Source: a virus
IMG/VR virus record: IMGVR_UViG_3300032282_000444
Span: 1-30,038 of that record
Length of the DNA: 30,038 nt
Strand: one strand, 5' to 3'
Of the stretch, positions 1-8,094 are shown piece after piece; positions within the stretch are counted from its first letter, which is position 1; each line of letters begins with the position of its first letter. The notes under the pieces are model-generated. The model saw nothing but the letters and a program-made list of their open reading frames with translations, was not told the DNA's origin and did no database searches. The position numbers and the translations under genes were made by a program.

Positions 1-123
1 CACAAACGAAGGAAGTAAAGAACGTGCCGATTTAATTAAAAAGATTAACGGACAATACGGAACTACTTTAAAAAATATTAAAGACGAAGCTAAATTCCAA
101 GAATCGTTAAACAAAGAATTAGC
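1..123. repeat. Terminal direct repeat, left copy (circular overlap)
   Basis: These 123 bases are identical to 29916-30038. The tape-measure reading frame stays open across the join, so this is the overlap of a circular or circularly permuted genome, giving a unique length of 29,915 bp. It could be an assembly overlap or part of a real terminal redundancy; the sequence alone cannot separate these. Confidence 0.95.
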
Positions 124-1177
124 ATCTTACTTAGAATATCAGAAAGCAAAATATAAATTACAAAAAAACGAAGAACTAATTGTAAAGAATCTTGAAAAAC
201 AAGATGAACTTGCTTCTAAAATTGCTAAATCTAAAAAAGACGAAGCTAAAGCAAGAAAAGAACAAGCGGATAGTGGCGGTTCAAATGCTATAATGTTAAG
301 AGCAATTAATTCTCAGGTTGAACTTCAAGGAAGATTAAATAAAGAATTAGAAGACGCACAAAAACGTTTTGAATATTATGGTTCAGCAGCAAACAATGCA
401 TCAGCAAAAGTAGACAAACTTACTAATAGCGGAACTAAATATGTTGAGCAAACTAAAGACAAAGTTGATAAGGTAGAAAAAAACAACGACAAAGAATTTG
501 AAAGTTATGATAAATTAGAATATAAAAAAGCTCAGTTATTAAAACATTCAGAACTTACTTTACAAGGACATATTAATGAAACAGTAAAACTTCAAACGGA
601 TGCAGCGGAACACGAATTAGCAATACTTGAAGCTAAAGCAACAAGAGCTGCTCAAATAGATGAAGCATCACATTCTAAAAAAGTAGAATTAGCAAAAGCA
701 GGATTAAGTGCTATTGCACAAATAACAGAACTATTTGGAAAGAAAAGCGAGAAAGCAGCAAAACAAGCATTTAAGATTCAGAAGGCTGCAAATATTGCAT
801 CAGCGTTAGTAACTACTTACCAAAGTGCAACTGCGGCTTACGCTTCTCAATTCACGCCTTTACCTGACCCAAGTTCTCCTGTTCGTGGAGCAATCGCAGC
901 AGGTATTGCAATAGCATCAGGTTTAGCAAATGTAGCTAAAATTGGACAACAAAAATTTGAAGGTGGCGCACCAAGTGGTGGCGGTGGAGGTGGCAATAAT
1001 GCAGGTGGTGGTAGCACTGTTGTATCTCCAAACTTTAACGTGGTAGGTAACTCAGGAATCAATCAGTTAGCACAACTTCAACAAACACCAACGAAGGCTT
1101 ATGTAGTTTCAGGAGATATGTCAACTGCACAAAGTTTAGATAGAAACAGAATTGAAAATGCAACATTAGTCAAATAA
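1..1177 (+). CDS. Tail tape measure protein, C-terminal part (continues from 29272)
   Basis: This is the second part of the gene that starts at 29272. Joined over the circular overlap it gives 606 residues, and window base 2 begins codon 216. The protein sets tail length and is threaded through the tail tube. This part starts with long charged coiled-coil segments rich in Lys, Glu, Ala and Gln. It then has a hydrophobic Ala/Gly-rich stretch (about residues 485-540 of the full protein), a Gly-rich linker (window about 960-1015) and a C-terminal tail ending ENATLVK. At about 606 residues it is a short tape measure, so the tail should be modest. The last codons overlap a putative late promoter for the next gene. 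Recognition rests on length, coiled-coil/hydrophobic layout and position after the tail-tip genes. Confidence 0.85.
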   Translation, partial: TNEGSKERADLIKKINGQYGTTLKNIKDEAKFQESLNKELASYLEYQKAKYKLQKNEELIVKNLEKQDELASKIAKSKKDEAKARKEQADSGGSNAIMLRAINSQVELQGRLNKELEDAQKRFEYYGSAANNASAKVDKLTNSGTKYVEQTKDKVDKVEKNNDKEFESYDKLEYKKAQLLKHSELTLQGHINETVKLQTDAAEHELAILEAKATRAAQIDEASHSKKVELAKAGLSAIAQITELFGKKSEKAAKQAFKIQKAANIASALVTTYQSATAAYASQFTPLPDPSSPVRGAIAAGIAIASGLANVAKIGQQKFEGGAPSGGGGGGNNAGGGSTVVSPNFNVVGNSGINQLAQLQQTPTKAYVVSGDMSTAQSLDRNRIENATLVK

Positions 1178-1188
1178 TTAAGTTTATA
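1160..1188 (+). promoter_or_regulatory. Putative late promoter 1: GCAACA-N14-AAGTTTATA
   Basis: GCAACA lies at 1160-1165 and AAGTTTATA at 1180-1188. The same two blocks with the same 14-nt spacer recur at 1972, 4280 and 24046. The second block ends 4 nt before the ATG at 1193, so GCAACA begins 33 nt upstream of the start codon. The element sits over the last codons of the tape-measure gene. Promoter function is inferred from the fixed geometry. Confidence 0.65.
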
Positions 1189-1192
1189 AATT

Positions 1193-1783
1193 ATGAAAAT
1201 CGTAGAATTAGTAATAGACTCAAAAGATGAATTAAGCGGGATTGACGCAGTTTCTGTAGTTCATTCTCCAGCGATAGAGGAAAACTTTATTTATCTAGCA
1301 AAACACGAAGTAGAGTTAAAAGAAATAGACGCAGAGAAACGCATTCTTATGGGTGCTGCATTAGTTCCTAATAAACAAATCTACAGAGTAAACGAAAAGA
1401 CGAAAGAAGAATACTACATATACTTTTCAGAGGACACAGTTCGTAAAGCATCAGAGTTATTCTTAATGAACTCAAATCAAAACAACGCTACATACGAACA
1501 CGACAAGAAACTGAAAGGAATGTCAGTAGTAGAAAGTTGGATTATTGAAGATTCTAAACAAGACAAGTCAGCTAAATACGGATTTGACTTACCTAACGGA
1601 ACTTGGATGATATCAATGAAGGTAAACAACGAGGAAGTTTGGCAAGATGTTAAAGCAGGTAAAGTAAAAGGATTCTCTATTGAAGGTTACTTCGCTGACA
1701 AGTTAGAAATGTCAATGTTAAGTGGAGAAGATTTATTATTGGAACAAATCAAACAAATAATTATTGAAGATGGCAAAATTTAA
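1193..1783 (+). CDS. XkdF-like putative phage capsid maturation protease
   Basis: This 196-residue protein resembles the XkdF family (putative phage serine protease, Peptidase_S78_2). The matching signature runs from YEHDKKLKGMSVVESW through a GFDLPNGTWM block to KGFSIEGYFADK. His103 and Ser162 lie where the family has its presumed catalytic residues. The N-terminal DAVSVVHSPAIEENFIYL block is also typical of Bacteroidota phage versions. The likely role is cleavage of scaffold and capsid N-termini during prohead maturation, which fits its place ahead of the scaffold-like and capsid genes. The start at 1193 follows a GCAACA-N14-AAGTTTATA element with only 4 nt between. Its stop overlaps the next gene by 14 nt. 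Protease activity is inferred from the family. Confidence 0.82.
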   Translation: MKIVELVIDSKDELSGIDAVSVVHSPAIEENFIYLAKHEVELKEIDAEKRILMGAALVPNKQIYRVNEKTKEEYYIYFSEDTVRKASELFLMNSNQNNATYEHDKKLKGMSVVESWIIEDSKQDKSAKYGFDLPNGTWMISMKVNNEEVWQDVKAGKVKGFSIEGYFADKLEMSMLSGEDLLLEQIKQIIIEDGKI

Positions 1784-1967
1784 AACACCTAGTTACTCTA
1801 GTCCAAAAGGTGGCAAAAGAGGATGTCTGTGCGAAAACGGAAAATACTCATCTAAATGTTGTGATGGTAGTCTTCAAGCACAAGGCATAGGAATGACTAC
1901 AGGAACTGAAAATGTTTCTGTAACAATTAGTTCAGGTACTACATTAATTATTCGTCAAAACGGATAA
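1770..1967 (+). CDS. Small Cys/Gly-rich protein of the head gene cluster
   Basis: This 65-residue protein has its ATG at 1770, overlapping the end of the protease gene by 14 nt; I prefer this start to the TTG at 1764. It opens MAKFKTPSYSSPKGGKRGCLC and has four Cys in a CLC...CC arrangement, then a Ser/Thr-rich tail suggesting beta structure. Small proteins of this look commonly sit at this spot in Bacteroidota phages, but I know no function. The Cys cluster could bind a metal. It may be a minor virion or head assembly component, judged only from its neighbours. Confidence 0.7.
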   Translation: MAKFKTPSYSSPKGGKRGCLCENGKYSSKCCDGSLQAQGIGMTTGTENVSVTISSGTTLIIRQNG

Positions 1968-1971
1968 AAAC

Positions 1972-2000
1972 GCAACAAAGCAAGTATTAACAAGTTTATA
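1972..2000 (+). promoter_or_regulatory. Putative late promoter 2: GCAACA-N14-AAGTTTATA
   Basis: GCAACA lies at 1972-1977 and AAGTTTATA at 1992-2000, with the same 14-nt spacer as the other three copies. This copy lies between genes and is 23 nt from the ATG of the scaffold-like gene, so its transcript would have a real leader, unlike the other three. It would drive the scaffold-like and major capsid genes. Confidence 0.7.
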
Positions 2001-2023
2001 TAATATCTAATTAAAAACAATTT

Positions 2024-2608
2024 ATGAAAAATAGCACAATTAACAAAATCAAAGCACTTCTAGGAATGGAAGTGAGTTTAGAAATGATGAAGTTAGCAGA
2101 CGGAACAACTGTTCTTGAAGCAGACGCATTTGAAATGGACAACGAAGTATTTATCGTTACTCCTGATGAGCAAAAAATTCCTTTACCAATCGGTGAATAC
2201 GAATTAGAGAATGGAATGATTTTAGTAATAGAAGTAGAAGGAATGATTAAAGAAGTTAAAGAAGCTCCAATGGCTGAAGAAGTTATGCCTGAAGATGAGG
2301 TTGCTCCTGAAGTTCCTGTAGCTGCTGCTGAAGAAGTTACTGCACCAAAGAAAACTATCGAATCTGTAGTTAAAGAAACATTCTTTTCAGAAATCGAAGC
2401 ATTAAAAACAGAAAATATTGAATTGAAAGCTAAATTGGAATTGCTTTCTAAAGTTGAAGAAGTTGCAGTTGAAGCAATCGAACTTTCAGAAGAACCAAAA
2501 CCAATTATGCACAATCCTGAAAACACGAAACCAGTAGAGATGTTTAAGTTTGCACAAAACAGAACTAAAACTTCTTTGGATTCAATCTTTGAAAAATTAA
2601 ACAAATAA
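2024..2608 (+). CDS. Putative capsid scaffold protein
   Basis: This 194-residue, strongly acidic protein has a beta-rich N-terminus, a Glu/Pro/Val/Ala low-complexity middle (about 85-110) and a predicted coiled coil (about 118-155). Its C-terminal end (MFKFAQNRTKTSLDSIFEKL) is basic and helical. That acidic and coiled-coil body with a basic helical tail directly before the major capsid gene is the usual form of a phage scaffolding protein. The C-terminal tail would contact the capsid protein, and the upstream XkdF-like protease is a candidate to remove it. I recognise it by composition and position, not by a catalytic motif. A long reverse-strand open frame over it is a coding shadow. Confidence 0.6.
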   Translation: MKNSTINKIKALLGMEVSLEMMKLADGTTVLEADAFEMDNEVFIVTPDEQKIPLPIGEYELENGMILVIEVEGMIKEVKEAPMAEEVMPEDEVAPEVPVAAAEEVTAPKKTIESVVKETFFSEIEALKTENIELKAKLELLSKVEEVAVEAIELSEEPKPIMHNPENTKPVEMFKFAQNRTKTSLDSIFEKLNK

Positions 2609-2633
2609 TATTAACTAACAAACATTTTTTAAA

Positions 2634-3587
2634 ATGGCAACTACAACATCAATTACTACTACTTACGCTGGAGAATTTGCAGGTAAGTACATTGCCGCAG
2701 CTTTATTGTCTGCACCAACATTAGAACAAGGTGGTTTAACTATTCACCCGAATGTAAAATACAAACAAGTTATCCAAAAAGTTGGAACTGACGGAATTGT
2801 TAAAGATGCGTCTTGTGATTTTACTGCAACATCTACATTGACTTTGACTGAGAAAGTTCTTCAACCAGAAGAGTTCCAAGTTAACTTACAATTGTGTAAA
2901 AAAGATTTCCATTCAACTTGGCAAGCTGCTGAAATGGGATATTCTGCATTTGATGTACTTCCTAAATCTTTCTCTGATTACCTTATCGGATATGTTGCAA
3001 ACAAAGTAGCTTCATCTATGGAATCTACAATTTGGACAGGAGTTAACGCTACTGCAGGTCAATTTGCAGGAATTATGACACAATTGACTACAGACGCTGC
3101 TTTACCATCTGCACAAGAAGTTGCAGGTACATCAGTTACTGCTGCTAACGTTGTTGCTCAAATTGGTTCTATTGTTGATGCTATTCCTTCACGTTTGTAC
3201 GGACAACCTGACTTAAAATTGTACCTTTCTCAAAACATCGTTAAAGCATATATTCGTGCTTTAGGTGGATTTGGTGCTTCAGGATTAGGTGCTAATGGTA
3301 CTAACAATCAAGGAACACAATGGTACACAAACGGTAGTCTTTCTTTTGATGGTTTGCCAATCTTTATGGCTAACGGATTAGCTGACAATACAGGTGTTGC
3401 TACTACAACTTCTAACCTTCACTTCGCAACAGGTTTGTTGAACGATATGAACCAAGTTAAAGTTTTAGATATGGCAGATTTGGACGGTTCAGAAAACGTT
3501 CGTGTAGTTATGCGTTTTACTGCAGATGCTAAATACGGATTTGCTGAGGATATCGTTACTTACGGAATCACAAACTCTGCTAACTAA
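2634..3587 (+). CDS. Major capsid protein
   Basis: This 317-residue protein lies between the scaffold-like gene and a strong terminator. Its Thr/Ala-rich N-terminus, the KVLQPEEFQVNLQLCKKDF block (about 80-98), the central amphipathic region and the C-terminal RVVMRFTADAKYGFAEDIVTYG strand resemble major capsid proteins of Flavobacterium and Bacteroides siphophages, which are thought to adopt the HK97 fold. Codon use is more regular than in the early genes, as expected for the most expressed virion gene. The dedicated terminator just downstream and the putative late promoter at 1972 would give a short, abundant scaffold-capsid transcript. The HK97 fold is inferred. Confidence 0.85.
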   Translation: MATTTSITTTYAGEFAGKYIAAALLSAPTLEQGGLTIHPNVKYKQVIQKVGTDGIVKDASCDFTATSTLTLTEKVLQPEEFQVNLQLCKKDFHSTWQAAEMGYSAFDVLPKSFSDYLIGYVANKVASSMESTIWTGVNATAGQFAGIMTQLTTDAALPSAQEVAGTSVTAANVVAQIGSIVDAIPSRLYGQPDLKLYLSQNIVKAYIRALGGFGASGLGANGTNNQGTQWYTNGSLSFDGLPIFMANGLADNTGVATTTSNLHFATGLLNDMNQVKVLDMADLDGSENVRVVMRFTADAKYGFAEDIVTYGITNSAN

Positions 3588-3606
3588 TATTAACAGACAT
3601 TAATTT

Positions 3607-3636
3607 AAAGGGGAGGTCAAATGCCTTCCCTTTTTT
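3607..3636 (+). terminator. Intrinsic terminator after major capsid gene
   Basis: A 10-bp stem (3607-3616 with 3624-3633, one G-U pair) encloses a 7-nt loop and is followed by a T run. It lies 20 nt after the capsid stop codon. No promoter motif is seen before the next gene at 3662, so that gene probably depends on read-through. Confidence 0.85.
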
Positions 3637-3661
3637 GTTTCACTTAAAAAATATATAAAAA

Positions 3662-4225
3662 ATGGCTTGTGATATTGCAAATGGTAGATTAGAAGTATGT
3701 AAAGATGCCATCGGTGGCATTGATGCAATCTACTTTATCAACTTCGGAGATTACGTTTATCCAACGGATGTGGCTTATGTAGCATCTACGGACACTATTG
3801 ATACAATTGCTAACGTATCAACACTTTACAAATTTGAATTGAAAGGTACAAATACTTTCGACCAAGTAATTACTTCTTCTCGTGAGAACGGAACATCTTT
3901 TGTAGAGCAAACACTTTCAGTTACGCTTAAAAAACAAGATGCTGCTACACACAAATTAGTTAAATTATTGTCTTACGGACGTCCTAACATCGTAGTTAGA
4001 AATCGTAACAATCAGTTTTTCTTAGCAGGACTTGAATACGGAATGGAGTTAACTACTGCAAATGTTTCTACAGGTACTGCAATGGGAGATATGAATGGTT
4101 ACACATTGACATTCGTAGGAGCTGAGAAATTGTTAGCTAACTTGTTAGATGCTTCTTCAGAAGCTGACTTAACAGGAAGTGCTGGAGATGTATTCGGAGT
4201 AACGACAACAATCGTATCTGCATAA
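3662..4225 (+). CDS. Putative major tail tube protein
   Basis: This 187-residue protein lies between two intrinsic terminators, like the capsid gene before it, which suggests abundant expression. It has regularly alternating strands and the segment VEQTLSVTLKKQDAATHKLVKLL (about 81-103). A second block, FLAGLEYGMELTT...MGDMNGYTLTFVGAEK (about 119-155), resembles tail tube proteins annotated in Bacteroidota siphophages. The protein would polymerise around the tape measure. No enzymatic motif is seen. The tail tube call rests on fold-like features, size and placement, and it could be another abundant structural protein. Confidence 0.65.
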   Translation: MACDIANGRLEVCKDAIGGIDAIYFINFGDYVYPTDVAYVASTDTIDTIANVSTLYKFELKGTNTFDQVITSSRENGTSFVEQTLSVTLKKQDAATHKLVKLLSYGRPNIVVRNRNNQFFLAGLEYGMELTTANVSTGTAMGDMNGYTLTFVGAEKLLANLLDASSEADLTGSAGDVFGVTTTIVSA

Positions 4226-4249
4226 TAGATTCTTTTTCATAGTTTGATT

Positions 4250-4275
4250 AGGGGTGGCTTCGGTTACCCCTTTTT
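4250..4275 (+). terminator. Intrinsic terminator with UUCG tetraloop
   Basis: A 9-bp stem (4250-4258 with 4263-4271, two G-U pairs) is closed by a C(UUCG)G tetraloop and followed by a T tract. It lies 25 nt after the tail tube stop and directly before the late element at 4280, so it separates two late transcription units. Confidence 0.88.
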
Positions 4276-4279
4276 ATTT

Positions 4280-4308
4280 GCAACAAAAACGTATTATTTA
4301 AGTTTATA
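4280..4308 (+). promoter_or_regulatory. Putative late promoter 3: GCAACA-N14-AAGTTTATA
   Basis: GCAACA lies at 4280-4285 and AAGTTTATA at 4300-4308, with the same 14-nt spacer. It starts 5 nt after a terminator's T tract and ends 4 nt before the ATG at 4313. The terminator-promoter-gene order makes a promoter role the most natural reading. Confidence 0.75.
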
Positions 4309-4312
4309 ATGT

Positions 4313-4645
4313 ATGATAGTATTAACACCTTCTACATCAGCTCAGACTTTTTCGTTTATTCCTCGATTTGAGAATTACACAACGATGGCAATAACTGACG
4401 AACAAACAAATGTAACTACAACAGTTGCTATTACAAGTTCAACTCAAAGTGGCTATGTAAATAAGATAACTGCAACATTTGCTTTGAAAAACAATCACAC
4501 CTATACACTTTTACTAAGTGCAGGTTCTACTATCTGTCATAAGGATAAAGTTTTCTGCACAAATCAAAACATCGCAGACTTCTCTGTAAATAACGGAACA
4601 TATACTTCTAACGCTACCACAAACACTTTCATAGTTTATGAGTGA
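4313..4645 (+). CDS. Hypothetical structural protein, beta-rich
   Basis: This 110-residue Thr/Ser/Asn-rich protein has alternating hydrophobic residues consistent with an all-beta fold. It opens MIVLTPSTSAQTFSFIPR and includes two Cys in an ICHKDKVFC segment (near 73-81). Similar 110-130-residue proteins occur next to portal genes in Bacteroidota phages, but I know no assigned role. It could be a head decoration or minor tail protein. Its start is 4 nt from a late promoter element and it overlaps the portal gene by 8 nt, suggesting coupled translation with the portal. Confidence 0.65.
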   Translation: MIVLTPSTSAQTFSFIPRFENYTTMAITDEQTNVTTTVAITSSTQSGYVNKITATFALKNNHTYTLLLSAGSTICHKDKVFCTNQNIADFSVNNGTYTSNATTNTFIVYE

Positions 4646-6413
4646 TAACTTACATATACTGAGCTTAAGTGCTTACACAACGCCTACAATCCAAGAATCT
4701 AAAAGAGAAAATTGGGTTGAGTATGGTGAAGACAATAACTACTATTCTTTTTTGATAGATAGATACACGAACTCTACTACAAATAATGCTATTATAAACA
4801 ATATTAGCAGACTTGTTTATGGAAAAGGACTATCTGCTTTAGACGCTAATCGTAAGCCTTCTGAGTATGCTCAAATGATGGCATTGTTTAGCAAGGATGA
4901 TATTCGTAAAATGGTATTAGATAGAAAGATGTTAGGTCAATTTGCTATCCAAGTACATTATAACGATAAACACGATAAAATTTTAAAGGCGTATCATATG
5001 CCAGTGAACTTAATTCGTGCTGAGAAATGTAATAAAGACGGAGAAATTGCAGGATATTACTATTCTGACGATTGGACAGATGTTAAGAAATTTAATCCTG
5101 TTCGTTATTCTGCGTTTGGTATGTCAAAAGATAAGGTAGAGATTCTATTCTCTAAACCTTATTCGGTTGGAATGAAATACTATTCTTATCCTGACTATCA
5201 AGGTTCAGTTCCATATGCACTTTTAGAAGAAGAAATTGCAGATTACTTGATAAACGAAGTACAAAACGGATTCTCAGGAACTAAAGTAGTCAACTTTAAC
5301 AACGGAGTGCCTACTGAAGAACAACAAGCAATGATTACTTCTAAAGTAATGAATAAGCTAACAGGTTCTAGAGGTCAAAAAGTTATCGTAGCATTCAACG
5401 ACAACTCGGAATCAAAGACAACTGTTGATGATATTCCTTTAAATGATGCTCCTGAACACTACACATACTTATCAGAGGAATGTTTACGTAAGATTATGTT
5501 AGGTCATAACGTGACTTCTCCACTATTATTTGGAGTTGCTAGTTCAAATGGATTCAGTTCTAATGCAGACGAGCTTAAAAACTCTGCTATCTTGTTTGAC
5601 AATATGGTTATTCGTCCAATGCAAGAGGAGTTATGTGAAGCATTCGATGAGATTTTATCATTTAACGGAATCAGTTTAAAACTATTCTTTAGAACATTGC
5701 AACCTTTAGAGTTTACAGACCTTGAAAACACGCAAACTGCAGAACAAGTAGTTGAAGAAACAGGAACAGACGGAACTGCTTTAAGTAAAATAGACAAGCA
5801 AATTGCAGATGCATTAATTGAATGTGGTGAAGTAGTAGATGAAAATTGGATATTGATTGATGAGTTTGAAGTTGATTACGACCAAGAAGATGAAATTGAC
5901 TTAGAGATTGAAAATGCAAACAATAAAAAACAATCTTTATTGTCTAAAATCTACAATTTTGTAAGCACTGGAACTGCTAATCCAAGAGCTAAATCAGAAC
6001 AAGATGCAGTAGTTGATGGATTCAAGTTCATCACAAGATATCGTTACGAAGGTGGCGTAAAAGACAACACAAGACCATTTTGCAGAAAGATGGTTGCTGC
6101 TAATAAAGTATATCGCAAAGAAGATATTATTAGAATGGGTTCTCAAGTAGTCAACGCAGGTTGGGGTGCTAGAGGAGCTGACACATACGACATATTCCTT
6201 TACAAAGGTGGAGGTGCTTGTCATCATAAATGGATGCGTCAAACATTTGTAGCATTTGAACAAGGACGAGGAATAGACCCATTAAGTCCTAATGCAAAAA
6301 CAATCAGTACAAACAAAGCAGAGAAAGCAGGTTATCGTGTTAGGAATCCACAAGAAGTTGCGATGCGTCCTGTAGATATGCCGAATCAAGGATTTTTACC
6401 TAAAAACAATTAA
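4638..6413 (+). CDS. Portal protein with C-terminal MuF-like extension
   Basis: This 591-residue protein forms the ring through which DNA enters the head and which docks terminase and tail. Residues about 1-380 read as a portal: an N-terminal YGEDNNYYSFLIDRY segment, a helical stem region, and a TSPLLFGVASSNGFSSNADELKNS block (about 294-317). An acidic linker (about 360-440) follows. Residues about 448-591 form a separate Cys/His-containing domain, with RPFCRKMV (Cys482), a GWGARGADTYDIFLYKGG segment and CHHKWMRQTF (Cys528, His529, His530). This is the pattern of MuF-type minor head proteins, normally a separate gene after the portal. No separate MuF gene is present here. The portal call is firm; the MuF assignment is by motif. 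Confidence 0.85.
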   Translation: MSDNLHILSLSAYTTPTIQESKRENWVEYGEDNNYYSFLIDRYTNSTTNNAIINNISRLVYGKGLSALDANRKPSEYAQMMALFSKDDIRKMVLDRKMLGQFAIQVHYNDKHDKILKAYHMPVNLIRAEKCNKDGEIAGYYYSDDWTDVKKFNPVRYSAFGMSKDKVEILFSKPYSVGMKYYSYPDYQGSVPYALLEEEIADYLINEVQNGFSGTKVVNFNNGVPTEEQQAMITSKVMNKLTGSRGQKVIVAFNDNSESKTTVDDIPLNDAPEHYTYLSEECLRKIMLGHNVTSPLLFGVASSNGFSSNADELKNSAILFDNMVIRPMQEELCEAFDEILSFNGISLKLFFRTLQPLEFTDLENTQTAEQVVEETGTDGTALSKIDKQIADALIECGEVVDENWILIDEFEVDYDQEDEIDLEIENANNKKQSLLSKIYNFVSTGTANPRAKSEQDAVVDGFKFITRYRYEGGVKDNTRPFCRKMVAANKVYRKEDIIRMGSQVVNAGWGARGADTYDIFLYKGGGACHHKWMRQTFVAFEQGRGIDPLSPNAKTISTNKAEKAGYRVRNPQEVAMRPVDMPNQGFLPKNN

Positions 6414-6415
6414 CA

Positions 6416-6916
6416 ATGGCAGAAGCTCTATTTATAACTCGTGACGACATCGTAAAATATACTGCGTTAAATGGAAACGTTGATACGGATAAGTTTATTC
6501 AGTTTATCAAGATAGCACAAGATATTCACATACAGAATTACTTAGGTTCTAAACTATTTCAAAAGTTACAAGCGGATGTTATTGCTAATACTCTTTCAGG
6601 TAATTATTTGAGTTTGGTTACTACTTATGTTAAACCAATGTTGATACACTGGGGAATGGTTGAGTATCTTCCTTTTGCAGCTTATACAATCGCAAACAAA
6701 GGAGTTTACAAACATTCATCTGAGAACGCTGAGAACGTAGATAAAAACGAAGTTGACTACTTACTCGAAAAAGAAAGAAGTATTGCTCAACATTACACAG
6801 AAAGATTCATAGACTATATGTCATTTAATCAGACTTTGTTTCCAGAATTTAGAGCAAACAAGAATAACGATATGTTCCCTGATTCAATGAATAATTACAC
6901 AGGTTGGTATATATGA
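6416..6916 (+). CDS. Putative head-tail connector/adaptor protein
   Basis: This 166-residue mostly helical protein begins 2 nt after the portal gene. Its features are FITRDDIVKYTALNGNVDTDKF, IHIQNYLGSKLFQKLQ (about 37-52) and a helical YVKPMLIHWGMVEYLPF segment (about 71-87). They recall the Bacteroidota-phage family DUF6712, which is placed at the head-tail interface. A protein right after the portal commonly seals or adapts the neck. I cannot confirm the fold. Its stop codon overlaps the start of the following tiny gene. Confidence 0.55.
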   Translation: MAEALFITRDDIVKYTALNGNVDTDKFIQFIKIAQDIHIQNYLGSKLFQKLQADVIANTLSGNYLSLVTTYVKPMLIHWGMVEYLPFAAYTIANKGVYKHSSENAENVDKNEVDYLLEKERSIAQHYTERFIDYMSFNQTLFPEFRANKNNDMFPDSMNNYTGWYI

Positions 6917-7020
6917 AAAAGAAAAGACCTACGGGAATTACTTACAAACCTAAAGAAACTAATGTAGAGAAACTTCGTGTTTTTCTAGCTAAACTAAATA
7001 AAAACGAAAATGGCAAATAG
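6913..7020 (+). CDS. Small basic protein between connector and adhesin genes
   Basis: This is a 35-residue open frame, MKKKRPTGITYKP..., with about one third Lys/Arg. It overlaps the preceding stop as ATGA and its last codons overlap the next gene's start (ATG at 7010). The double overlap fits the tight packing of the rest of the late operon, so I think it is translated. No family is recognised, and a basic peptide of this size could bind nucleic acid or a virion protein. Confidence 0.5.
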   Translation: MKKKRPTGITYKPKETNVEKLRVFLAKLNKNENGK

Positions 7021-7882
7021 TAACGGATGGGGAGATGGTGCTGCCAACAACGCAATAGGTTGGGGACAAGGTGCTAATAATAACATCGGGTGGGGTAAAT
7101 CGCATTCATTGTCTAATGCAGGATTAACTGACATCGTAGGGCTTACAACAGACGCAGATGCACAGGCATTTATTACTGCTGCTGCAATTACAGACGCTAC
7201 TCAACAAAGTGCAATTGACACACTTGTTAAAGGTTTAAAGACGGACGGAATTTGGTCAAAGATGAAAGCTATTTATCCGTTTGTTGGTGGAACTGCATCA
7301 ACTCACAAATGGAATTTAAAAGACCCTAGAGATTTAGATGCTGCGTTTAGATTAGTATTCAACGGAGGATGGACGCATTCAAGTACAGGTGCTACTCCTA
7401 ATGGAACTAATGGATATGCAGATACAAAGTTAGCCCCAAACGTAATGGCGCAAAATTCAATTAGTATTTCATCTTATATTAGAACAACACTTACTACTCC
7501 TCAAATATATATGGGTTCAAGTGGCGGAGGAGTTTTGACATATTTATACAATGTGGATTATCAAGCATTAAATAGTTTAGATAATTTGACTGTGAGTTCC
7601 ATTGCAGGTCAAAATGGATTAATAAGCATTTCTCGTATTGCATCAAATCAGTATAAATTATTTAAAAACGGTACTGTTTTAAATACTATAAGTTCAGTTA
7701 GTTTAGCGCCAAATAGTAATGCCCTGTATATATCTGCAAGAAATAATGGAGGTGGAATTAGTCAGTATGGTAATAATCAAACTGCATTTGCACATATCTC
7801 AGACGGACTTACAGACACGGACGCAACAAAATTATACACACGAGTTCAAGCATATCAAACCGCATTATCAAGAAACGTATGA
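7010..7882 (+). CDS. Putative tail/receptor-binding structural protein
   Basis: This 290-residue protein has an N-terminal Gly-Trp-Gly repeat region (NGWGDGAANN, GWGQGANNN, GWGKSH, residues about 5-31). A helical connector with ITAAAITDATQQSAIDTLVKGLK follows (about 55-77). The C-terminal region is about 200 residues rich in Ser, Asn and Gly with strands resembling a LamG/concanavalin-like jelly roll. Proteins with this Trp-Gly opening and a variable beta-rich end are common minor virion or adhesin proteins in Bacteroidota phages and prophages. Position before the lysis genes fits a tail fibre or capsid-displayed binding protein. The substrate is unknown. It overlaps the next gene as ATGA. 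Confidence 0.6.
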   Translation: MANSNGWGDGAANNAIGWGQGANNNIGWGKSHSLSNAGLTDIVGLTTDADAQAFITAAAITDATQQSAIDTLVKGLKTDGIWSKMKAIYPFVGGTASTHKWNLKDPRDLDAAFRLVFNGGWTHSSTGATPNGTNGYADTKLAPNVMAQNSISISSYIRTTLTTPQIYMGSSGGGVLTYLYNVDYQALNSLDNLTVSSIAGQNGLISISRIASNQYKLFKNGTVLNTISSVSLAPNSNALYISARNNGGGISQYGNNQTAFAHISDGLTDTDATKLYTRVQAYQTALSRNV

Positions 7883-8094
7883 TACAAGTAGCACTATTAA
7901 CAGAATTAGAAAAAGACGAACTAATCGGAGTGCAATACGCACCTGATTGTTTTTACAATCCTATCCAAGATTTTTACAACGATTGGATAATTTCACTAGA
8001 AGAAGTAAACGACACGATTAATCCTGACACGATATGGGTAAAAGACCTTAACATTATTGAGTACAAACCGAAACCTACACCATCTCCGTTCTAA
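7879..8094 (+). CDS. Hypothetical protein downstream of adhesin
   Basis: This 71-residue acidic protein opens MIQVALLTELEKDELIGVQYAP and contains aromatic-rich CFYNPIQDFYNDWIIS. It overlaps the adhesin gene (ATGA) and the holin gene (TAATG). Short proteins of this type follow fibre genes in Bacteroidota phages and may be chaperones or tail accessories. That is inference from position; no domain is recognised. Confidence 0.65.
   Translation: MIQVALLTELEKDELIGVQYAPDCFYNPIQDFYNDWIISLEEVNDTINPDTIWVKDLNIIEYKPKPTPSPF

Noticed and set aside
2011-2604. Open frame of 197 codons on the minus strand opposite the scaffold-like gene
   Set aside because: It mirrors a Glu/Ala-rich gene; the encoded protein is a Ser/Thr/Ile-rich low-complexity shadow, with no promoter or neighbours on that strand.
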